The translations under genes were made by a program, and so were the position numbers. A stretch of 9,008 bases of DNA from Hymenobacter sp. (lineage in GTDB: Bacteria > Bacteroidota > Bacteroidia > Cytophagales > Hymenobacteraceae). Of this stretch, positions 1 to 8,500 are shown in pieces (position 1 is the stretch's first letter; every line of letters begins with the position of its first letter). The notes below the pieces were generated by a model. That model worked only from the letters and a program-made list of their open reading frames with translations, was not told where the DNA came from and searched no databases. The stretch is from assembly GCA_025362615.1 (NCBI GenBank), contig JANYFQ010000138.1:1-9008 (forward strand), in the 5' to 3' direction.

Positions 1-2
1 AC

Positions 3-2399
3 TGGGTGCGCTACTACCCCAAGCGGGCCGACCTGACCAGCACCACACTGCTCCGTTTCGTGACAATCTGCGTGACTACGCCCGCGCCTGGCTCGGCCAC
101 CTGCCCGGCGGTTAGCGGTTTGTCTATCAGTAACATCAACATCAACAGCGCGTTGCTGACCTTTGCGCCGGGCAGCGGCCCGGCGAATTTCGTCGTCACC
201 ACCACCCCGCGCGTTGCTACTTACACCACCACAACGGCCTCAATCGTGCTCAACGGCTTGCAGCCCAACATTCGCTACGTGGTGAGCGTGGTGCGGCAGT
301 GCGCGGGCGGCCAACGGTCGGCCCCGGCACTGGTGGACTTCACCACCGCCGCGCCCGATTTGGTGGTTACCGGCTACGATACGCCGCCTTTCCGGCTGGC
401 AACGTACCGCAACATCACCGTTGCCGATTCGGGGTGGGCGGTTTTTAGAGGGCCGATGCAGGTGCTGGGCACGATGCGGGTACGAAAAGGCGGGGTGCTA
501 TCCGATGCCTGCCGGGTGCTGAGCGGGCCAGGGTCGTTCGTGCTGGAGCCGGGTGCGACACTTGACATTTGCAACCCGCTGGGCATCAGCCAAAACGGGG
601 CCAGTGGGGCTATTCAGGTGACGGGTACCCGCACATTCAGCAACAATACCGACTATATGTATCAGGTTATTGGGGACGGCAACACCGGCTCGGGCCTGCC
701 CGACACGGTGGGCACCTTGCGCGTGTATAACACCTCTGCGGGTGCCCAAAACATGACCCTCACCCGCAACACGGCCATCCGCACGAGCCTGAACCTGGGC
801 TACGAAACCAACCTGCTGCTGGCCGATGCCAACCTACTGTTAATCTCCGACATTCGCCGCACGGCCTGCGTCGAAAACTACCTCGGGCGGGTGCTGAACA
901 CCGGCTCGGGCCGGGCCACAATGCAGCGCTACGTCAGCCCCACTACCACTTATACCGGCCCCGGCTACCGGCACTACAGCCCGCCGGTGCGCGGGGCCAC
1001 GGTGGGCGGCTTTGCGGTGGCCGGGCGGTTTGCGCCGCTTGTGGGGCCGGCCTACAACGCGCTGCCCACGCCGGCGCTGCCGGCCGGGCAGTTTCCGAAC
1101 GTGTTTCGCTACACCGAAAGCCGGCTGACGGCGGCGTTTCCAGGGTTCGACGTGGGCTGGGAAAGCCCCACTGGCCTCACCGATTCGCTGGCTGCCGGGC
1201 GGGGCTACACCGTGAACATCGCGCCCGCCGCTACCGTGGCCCTCAGCGGGCAGCTCAACAGCGGCAACCTCAACACCGGCCCGCTGGGCTGCGGCCCCGG
1301 CCCCAACGGCGGCTGGCATTTGCTCGGAAACCCTTATCCGTCAAGTCTTTACTTTGGCCAGGCGATGGCTGACACCCTGCCCGCCGGGCTGGGCCGCGCC
1401 ATTTACATTTTCGAGCCGAGCAGCCGCTACGGCGGCTTTTACCGCTCCTTCGTGAACGGCATCAGCTCCGATGGCAGCCCCTGCTACCTGCCGGCGATGC
1501 AGGCGTTTTTCATCCGCGCCCTGCGCCCGGTGCCGGAAGGGCTGACGTTTTACGCAGATTTTCGGGATTTTTACACCAACGATTCGGCCGCGTTTCACCG
1601 GGCCGGGCGCGGGCCGGGCAGTCAGTCGGGCGGCCTTTCCGGCCTGCGCCCCGTGCCCCGGCGGCACCCCGCCGCCCCGGCCCTACCCACCTTGCGCTTG
1701 GCCCTGGCCGGGGCCGCACCTGCCACCGGTCCGCCCGACTACGCCGTCATCTACCTCGCGCCCCGCGCCACGGCCACCGGCCCCGATTACGACCACGATG
1801 CCCCGAAGCTGCCCGGCCCCGGCGCGGCCTTCAGCATTGCCTCGCGCATGGCCGGGCCGGGCAACGACGACCTAGCCATCAACGCCTTGCCGCCGCTAGC
1901 TGGCCCCACGGCCAGCCACCGGGTGCCGCTGGTGCTGCACTTTGCCGCGCCGGGCGCGTACGTTTTTCGCGCCAGCCAGCAGCATTTTGCCCCGACACAG
2001 GGCCTGTTTCTGCTCGACCACGCCACGGGCCGCACCGTCGATTTGCGGCAGCAGCCCAGCTACGGTTTCAGCGTGGCGCAGGCCGGGGCGCTGGCCGGGC
2101 GGTTTGAAGTCGTACTGGGGCCGTTGGCCCTGCCCACCGCTGCAAGCGCGGGTGGCAGCCAGTGGTTTAGCCTCTGGCCCAACCCGGCTGGGCACGGGGC
2201 CAGCCTGCACCTGACGCTGGCGGCCCCCGCCGCCGCCACAGCAGTATTGCGGACTTTGGTGGGGCAAACAGTACAACGTCAGGCATTTGAAAGCAAATCG
2301 GCGGATATTTCAACCCTGGGTCTGGCTCCGGGGGTGTATTTGCTTACGGTGCAGGCGGCGGGGCGGGCAGCCGTTACGCAGCGCGTGGTGGTAGAATAG
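3..2399 (+). CDS. T9SS-secreted multidomain surface protein (5' partial)
   Basis: This is the C-terminal part of a secreted surface protein; the frame is open to the left edge, so the true start lies outside the window. A GTG at position 6 is only an internal Val codon. Counting that codon as residue 1, about 33-115 form a fibronectin type III-like domain (CPAVSGL start, LQPNIRYVVSV strand, FTTA end). About 116-300 are beta-rich and Gly/Asn-rich, perhaps a beta-helix-like stalk. W437 begins a WHLLGNPYPS motif often seen in Bacteroidota T9SS cargo. A Pro/Arg-rich linker follows near 535-565, then a beta-rich module (about 570-705) with DDLAINALP. Residues 720-797 match the type A T9SS sorting domain: WPNP near its start and APGVYLLTVQAAG near its end. 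By family knowledge this tail directs export through the outer membrane and is then removed while the protein is attached to the surface. I see no catalytic motif; adhesion is only a guess. It ends with TAG and converges on the A2M gene. Confidence 0.88.
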   Translation, partial: WVRYYPKRADLTSTTLLRFVTICVTTPAPGSATCPAVSGLSISNININSALLTFAPGSGPANFVVTTTPRVATYTTTTASIVLNGLQPNIRYVVSVVRQCAGGQRSAPALVDFTTAAPDLVVTGYDTPPFRLATYRNITVADSGWAVFRGPMQVLGTMRVRKGGVLSDACRVLSGPGSFVLEPGATLDICNPLGISQNGASGAIQVTGTRTFSNNTDYMYQVIGDGNTGSGLPDTVGTLRVYNTSAGAQNMTLTRNTAIRTSLNLGYETNLLLADANLLLISDIRRTACVENYLGRVLNTGSGRATMQRYVSPTTTYTGPGYRHYSPPVRGATVGGFAVAGRFAPLVGPAYNALPTPALPAGQFPNVFRYTESRLTAAFPGFDVGWESPTGLTDSLAAGRGYTVNIAPAATVALSGQLNSGNLNTGPLGCGPGPNGGWHLLGNPYPSSLYFGQAMADTLPAGLGRAIYIFEPSSRYGGFYRSFVNGISSDGSPCYLPAMQAFFIRALRPVPEGLTFYADFRDFYTNDSAAFHRAGRGPGSQSGGLSGLRPVPRRHPAAPALPTLRLALAGAAPATGPPDYAVIYLAPRATATGPDYDHDAPKLPGPGAAFSIASRMAGPGNDDLAINALPPLAGPTASHRVPLVLHFAAPGAYVFRASQQHFAPTQGLFLLDHATGRTVDLRQQPSYGFSVAQAGALAGRFEVVLGPLALPTAASAGGSQWFSLWPNPAGHGASLHLTLAAPAAATAVLRTLVGQTVQRQAFESKSADISTLGLAPGVYLLTVQAAGRAAVTQRVVVE
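2163..2396 (+). other. T9SS type A C-terminal sorting domain (coding segment)
   Basis: The last 78 codons of the left gene encode the conserved sorting tail of Bacteroidota secreted proteins. It opens with WFSLWPNPAGHG, followed by alternating hydrophobic strands, a VGQTV turn, the APGVYLLTV strand and a terminal VTQRVVVE strand. These positions match the Por_Secre_tail/TIGR04183 pattern as I know it. This tail is the main evidence that the organism has a type IX secretion system and that the protein ends up outside the cell. Confidence 0.88.
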
Positions 2400-2443
2400 G
2401 CAGGGTTGGCTACGCCGAACTTCCTTTCGTCCGGCCACTGCGG

Positions 2444-2462
2444 GGTGAACGGCTTGCGTTGG
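2444..2462 (+). repeat. Intergenic short repeat, copy 1
   Basis: The sequence GGTGAACGGCTTGCGTTGG lies 44 bp after the stop of the left gene. It recurs in the same orientation at 2494-2514 with a 2-base insertion and one substitution, on the other side of a palindrome. Its core GAACGGCTTGCGTT differs at one base of 14 from the unit of the tandem array at the right edge of the window, read on the minus strand. I see no reading frame here. Function is unknown; a dispersed intergenic repeat is the simplest reading. Confidence 0.6.
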
Positions 2463-2463
2463 T

Positions 2464-2492
2464 CACTCGTCGGACGATTCGTCCGACGAGTG
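2464..2492. terminator. Perfect palindrome, possible shared bidirectional terminator
   Basis: The arms CACTCGTCGGACGA (2464-2477) and TCGTCCGACGAGTG (2479-2492) are exact reverse complements around a single T. In RNA this gives about 13 base pairs closed by a 3-base loop, in either direction. It lies between two convergent genes, 64 bp past the left stop and 36 bp past the A2M stop, where a shared terminator would be expected. Against that, neither side has a run of T, so it is not a textbook intrinsic terminator. It could instead block convergent transcripts, protect mRNA 3' ends, or be the core of a repeated element, since direct repeats flank it. The symmetry is certain; the role is inferred. 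Confidence 0.55.
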
Positions 2493-2493
2493 C

Positions 2494-2514
2494 GGTGAGA
2501 ACGGCTCGCGTTGG
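2494..2514 (+). repeat. Intergenic short repeat, copy 2
   Basis: The segment from 2494 to 2514 is the second copy of the repeat at 2444-2462: it begins GGTGAGAACGGC and ends CGCGTTGG. Compared with copy 1 it has two extra bases after GGTGA and a C for a T in the core. The outermost bases of the whole unit, CCACTG at 2435-2440 and CAGTGG at 2517-2522, are reverse complements, so the two repeats and the palindrome sit inside a short inverted frame of about 88 bp. This resembles a small non-autonomous or REP-like element, although a 6-bp inverted repeat could arise by chance. Confidence 0.55.
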
Positions 2515-2528
2515 GCCAGTGGACCGCC

Positions 2529-5500
2529 TCACTTTGCAATCAGCAGCCGGGCGCCGGCCGAGTGCGCCCCGAACTCCGGCGCATACAGGCACTGCACCTG
2601 GCTGAGGCCGCCCGAAAAATCGCCGGCCTGGCTGGCCCGCAGGCGGTACTCGAAAACGTGGGTGCCGCGCGGTACTTCGCTGAGGAAGAAGTTTGTAGCT
2701 GCATCGCGGGGGCTTTCGTAGTAGCCCAGGCCGTTTTGGTAGCGGTAGCCGCTGGTTTGGGCGATGGGTTCGAGGCCGGCGGCGCGTTGGTCTTTGAGGT
2801 GGACGTATTCGAGGGCGCGGTCGGTGCGGAGGACGAGGCGCACCACGAGGGCATCGCCGATTTTCAGGGGCGCGGCGGCGGTGATTTTTTCGAGCTGGGG
2901 GCCGGCAGCGGTGCGGGTTTCGCGGTATAGCTGGCGCTCCAGGCTCAGGGGCGTAGCGGCGGGCGTGAGCCGGTCAATTTCCTCGAAATACTGCCAGTAC
3001 AACGCGCCCCAGGCCACGCCGGGGTCGGTTTTGGTGATGACGACCTTGCCTTGCGCGGGCTTGATGTCGGCGGCGGCCCAGGTGGTTTTGAAGTAGCCGG
3101 TGCCGGCCTGGGCGGCGGCGGGTTGTACGGTTTCGACCCCGACGGTGAGTTGCAGCGGCGAGCTGGTTGTCAGCCAGTCAGAGCCGCGCAGCAGCAGGGC
3201 GTAGCAGGCATCGGCGGTGGCGCGGGTGCTTTCCCAGTGCTGCGTTTGCTTCTGTTTGAGAAGCCAGAGCTTCATCTCGTCCACCGCTTGCTGGTCGCGC
3301 TTGATTTCGTCAAACGCCTCAATGAGCGTGGCTTGGGTTTCGGTCGGGGCCTCGCGCCAGTAGTAGCCGCCGGTCACGTCCTTCCAGTACATCCCCAATT
3401 CGGGCGAGTGCAGGGCGTTTTCGCGCAGGCCGCGCAGGATTTCCTGGCCCGCCGGGGCTTTTGCATCCACCCGAAACAGGGCCAGCGCCAGTTGGCCTTG
3501 CAGGCAGCGGCTGCGGCTGGGCCAGAACTTGGCAGCTTGCTCGCGGTAATATGCGTAAGATGATTTTGAGGCGGTTGCCTCGGCATTCGGGTTGCCGTTG
3601 AGCCAGAAGCTGCGGGCGTAGAGGGCCTGAATTTGCAGGTCGTCGAGGTGGTCGTCGGCCAGTTTCACGGCTTTTTGGCGGCGCAGGGCGGCGTAGTCGG
3701 CGGCCAGCGCGTGGTCGAGGTAGCGAAGGGCATTGGCGAGGACGACGCGCCCGGTTTCGTCCTGGCTGGCATCGAACGCGCCCAGCTTTTTGAGCTTGCC
3801 GAACCCGGCCACGATGAGTTGGCTGATGTAGCGGTCGTCGGGCATTTTCTCGAACCACGGGAAGGCCCCGCTCGGGGCCTGCATTTGCTGCAATTTGGCT
3901 AGGGCGCGGGCGGTTTCGGCTTGCAGGCGCACGGCGTCAAACAGGGTGCTGAGGCGGGCCAGGCGCTCGGTTTCGCCCTGGGCATCGCGCACCCAGGGCG
4001 TTTCCTGGAGCAGCAGATTTTTGAGTTCCTGGTTTTGGGCCAGCTTACTTTCGAGGGCGTTTTTTTGGGCTGTCGTGCCGCTTTGGGCCTGCCGCGTCCA
4101 CTCGGCCAGCACGGTTTTGAAGCGCGGGTTGGCTTTGAGAATTTGCGCGGCCAACAAATTGGCGTACAAGCGGCTAAACACTTGTTCCGAACACTCATAC
4201 GGGTACTCCATCAAATACGGCAGGCTTTGCACGCCGTACCAGGCGGGGTTGGCGGTCATTTCCAATGTCAGGCCGTAGTTGCGGCGGGTGGGGCTGCTGG
4301 TACTGGTCAGTTTTTTCAATTCGAAGGTGCGGGTGCCCGGCCCCACGACGGGCAGCGGCAGGCTTTCGGTAACGAGGATTTTGTTGGGCAGCACGGGCAG
4401 GGTGTTGCTTTCGCCGTCGGAGAAGGTTTCTGGTTTCTGGTTTCTCGTTTCTTGTTTTTTCGATAACGCCTTACCGGCGCTCTTACCGCCAGTTTGCACC
4501 ACCACTTTGTAGGTGATGGCAGCGGGCGCGAAATCAGCCGGCAGGCTGATTTCCCAGCCCAGGGCCGTGCTCTGGCGGGCGGCGGCCGACACCGGCTGCT
4601 GCGCCGGGCCTTTCAGCAACTGACCCGTAACGTCTTGTCCAGTAGCAGCATCGAGCAGCGTGAGCTGGGCCGTGCCCGACGTGGCACGGTCGGTCAGATT
4701 CGAGAACCTGGCGGGGAACGTGAACGTGTCGCCCTGCCGGAAAAAGCGCGGCGCATTGGACGTTATCTGTACTTCTTTTTGGGTGACGAGTTGCCGGGCC
4801 AGGCGGCCGGTGTGCAGGTTTTGGTCGTGCGCCAGCACGAAAAGTTGCCAGCGCGTCACGGCCTCGGGCATCTGAAATTCCAGCACGACGTTGCCGTCCT
4901 TGTCCGTCCGCAAGGCCGGTTCCCAGAGGGCGGTTTCGCGGAAGTCGGCGCGGGTGGGGATGGCGCTGAGGTCGGGGGCGGGCGGGGCGGAGCGGCCGGA
5001 AGCGGGGCTGTTCGCGCCTTCTTGCATCAGTGCCCTGCTTACCACCACCTCGTTCATGGCCCGGTCTTGCATCGGCGCAGCCATTGCGGCAACCGCCATT
5101 ACGCGCACCTCATCCATGCCCGAGCTCTCCGATTTCATGGCCACACGGCGTTGCAGCTGGCCGCCGCCGGAGCGCGAGCGGCTAATGAATCCGTTCCAGG
5201 TTTGCAGGCGCGGGTACTCCACGCCGGTTGGCGCGTTGCCCGAATAATATTCCAGCAGTCCGCGCCCCTCAAGCCGACCAAACTGCCCTTCCCAGCCAAA
5301 AAGCGCCGGAAAATAATCCGGTCCGAAGTTCATTTCCATGAAACTGTGCGGCCGAAAAACGTCCAGGCTCTGGTCGTAGAGCGTGGCGAGCAGTTCGGCC
5401 GGCGCCGGCTGGCCGTTGGCTTGGCGCACCGTGAAGCGCCAGGTTTCGCGCTGCCCCGGTTGCAGCCGGTCGCGAAACGTGCTGAGGCTGACCTGCAAAG

Positions 5501-8500
5501 GCTGGGGTTTTTCGGCCACCGTCACCGTAAAGTCGGAGCGGTAGAGGCGGTTGTGCAGTACTTGTGTGGTGTGGATGACGAGCGGGCCACGGGCGGCGGG
5601 CGGGCCGCTGGCCAGCGTCAGCCGCAGTTGCTCGTTGGCGTTGAGTGTCAGCCACTCCGCGCGCAACAACTTGCCTTCGCGCTCCACTTCGAGCAGTACG
5701 CGGGCACCGGCCTCGCTGCTGCCGAGTAGCAGGCGGGCGGGTTGGCCGGGTGCCACGCTGTCCGGCAAGGCCAGCGCCCAGTAGGGGGTGGCAAAGGGCA
5801 GGGCGGCAGCCTCGGAGTCGTAGAGGCTGAAATTGAGCGACGCACGGGCGGCGGTGTCGGGCACAGCGGCCTGGGCCTCCAGCCGGTAGAGGCCGGTGGG
5901 CAAGGCCGCGAAGGCCGCTTTCAGGTCGAGCGCGGGGCCGTTTTTGGTGTCGAAGGCCAGCGTTTGCAGCAGCTTGGCCGGCAACTCGTTGTCGGCATCG
6001 AGCGGGGGCGGGCCGGGCACACCGGGCGGGTTGGGGGCGTAGCGGCGGGCCAGCAGGCGCAGCGTACCAGCAGCGGGCAGCGCCTCGCCGGTGGCGTTGG
6101 CGGCCCGCAAATTGAAGAGCTGCGGCCGTTGCCGGTCCAGCAAATTTGGCCCTTCCAGGTGCAAGCTCAACGGGTTGCGGCCGATGACGAGGGTGCGCGT
6201 GGCGCTGCGGGTTTCGCCGGCCGCGTCGGTCACATCGGCCGTGATACCGAACGCAAAGCCCGGCTCCCAGCGGCGGCCCCCGGCGGCGGGCACCGGCGGC
6301 GGCACAAACACGAAGCGGAAGCGGCCCTCGGCATCGGTCGTGGCCGTGCCGTGGGCTATTTCCTGGCTGCCGCCTGGGTTGGGGTGGTAGCCGCCGTGGC
6401 CACCGCGCCGGCCATAGCCGCCATCAAAGAGCATCCACAGCTCGCGGCGCAGCACGCGGTAGCGCACCGTGGCCCCGTCGGTGGCTTGCCCGGCGTAGGC
6501 GCGGGCGCGGCCAGTTACCGTCAGTTCCTGGCCCAGTTGTGGGCGGCCGGGCACGGAATCGAGCGCGACCAGAAACGTGGGCCGCTTGTAGTCCTCAACG
6601 GCAAAACTGACGTTGCCCTGGTCGGTTTGCAGGCTCATTTCGCCGTTGAGCAGGCCGGTGGGCAGCACCAGCGAGCCGTGAAAAGAGCCAAAATCGGAGG
6701 TCGTGAAGGCCAGCGTTTGGGCGGTTTGGCCGTTCACGTCCGTTAGGCGCAGGCTTACTGGCTGCCCGGCCACGGGGCGGGTTTTGTTGCCGCTGGTTTC
6801 GGTTAGAATTCCCTTAAAATAAAGTGTTTGGCCCGGCCGGCAGATTGCGCGGTCGGTAAACAAAAATGTTTGCCGCTGGGCCACGGGCGCGGCGAAGCGC
6901 GGGTACGCGTTGTAGTAGTTCGGCCCGTCGATTTGCAGTGTGTCGGCCCCGCGCCAGAACTGCACGGCCGAGAGTTGGTCGGAGCGGTTGTCGGCCTGCT
7001 CGGGGCGCGGCAGCGCCACGAGGCTGGCGGCATCGGTTTGCTGCACCGGCCCCAGCCGCTGCTTCACCCGGTTGGTTTGCGCATCGTAGCGCTGGAACCG
7101 CGCCTGCACGTTGGTGCCGGGCAGCAGCGCCCCGGTTTGGCGGTGCAGCACCAGCAGTTGGCCGGCCCCGGCTTCGGCGGCCGGGTCGGCGCGTTGCACG
7201 GCGCTCAACTCGCTGGCCCCCAGCAAGCCGTATTGCACCACGGCACCCGCCACGGGGCGCGTGGGCAGGGCGGCGCGGTTGCTCATCACCACCAAATAAT
7301 AGCCCAGCGGCAAGGCGGCCCCGGCGGCGGCAAATTTCTGCTCCTTGAAGCTGACCGGCAGCGCGGGCACCGGCACGGCCCAGGCAGCGGCCGGCTTGTT
7401 TTTGAGAATGCGGGCGTAGCGGCGGTCGCGGGCATCGGTGCCGATTTGGTCGAACTGTACCCGCTCAGCAAGCGAAATTTTGAAGGCCCAAACGTGCAGC
7501 TCGCTCACGTTCCGCACCGTCAGGCCCAGCCGCCAGCCCTGGTTGGGCAGCACAATTTCATCGGCCGCAAATGCCAGCTCGGGCCGCTCGATGCTCGCGC
7601 GCAATTGCCGCGCCCGCGCCGCGCCGCGCGATTTCGGGAACGCCGCCTCGGCCGATTTCGCCAGCTTCACGGCCGCCACGGGGTCGGTTTCGCGCAGCAG
7701 CTCGGCCCGGCTGGCAACAAATTCAGTGCTGATGGGCAGTGCGTTGTACGTTTCGGCCATCTGCCGCAGGGCAGTTTCGTAACTGGCCTCGGGGCCGGGG
7801 CCGGATGTGAGGCCGCGCAAGAAATTGAGCCGCAGCAAGTCCACATCGGCCAGCGCCGCCGGGTTTGCTGCGTTGGCCGCGCCCGCGCTGGTTTGCGCCA
7901 ACCGCACCGCCGTCAGCCGCTGCATGGTTTGCAGGGCCGCCAGGTTGCCGTTGAGCGAATCCACGGCCGGCCCTGCCAGTTTAAGCGCGGCAAACTCGGC
8001 GGCCGTGCCCCACAGTTTGGGGTCGGTAGCCTCAAACTGTTGCTCGGGCCTGGTGAGGTACAGCTCCTGGTTTTGCAGGCCCGCGATGGCGCGGTGGGCC
8101 AGCAAATCAAACAGCGACGGCCGCAGGGCGCGGCCTTCGGCATCGCCGCCGGCGGCCAAATCGCCCAGCTCGGCCAGGGTGGTGGCGAGCTGCTTTTGCG
8201 GCGCGTCGGCCATCGACTGCGTGTAGTGGCGCACGATGGCGCTGCCCAGGCGGCCCACATCCCAGGTGGCCAGCGTGGTGCCGCCGTCGGCCCCGCCGGA
8301 AGCGTTGGTGCTGTCTTCGGCGGTGGCATCGGCCCCGGCCGTGCGGTTGTAGAGGCGGTAGCGGTTTTGGTTAAGGTACTTGACGTACAGCTCGGCCAGC
8401 AACGAGTGCAGAATGGGCCGGGCCGGGAAATCAGCCGTTTGCAAGTCCTTTTCCAACAAAGCAATGGCCCTCTCGTCGGCATCATTCTCGCGGTTTTCGA

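Noticed and set aside
6..8. GTG at position 6 as the true start of the left gene
   Set aside because: The frame is open to the window edge, no signal peptide follows, and a T9SS cargo protein needs one. The gene is truncated by the window.
2511..2930. Plus-strand open frame of 139 codons starting in the intergenic region
   Set aside because: Most of it lies opposite the C-terminal MG domain of the A2M gene; there is no signal peptide, no known motif and no ribosome-binding site.
4494..6746. Two further long plus-strand open frames (4494-5729 and 5742-6746)
   Set aside because: Both have low-complexity, Gly/Arg/Ala-rich translations with no motif and lie opposite conserved A2M segments.
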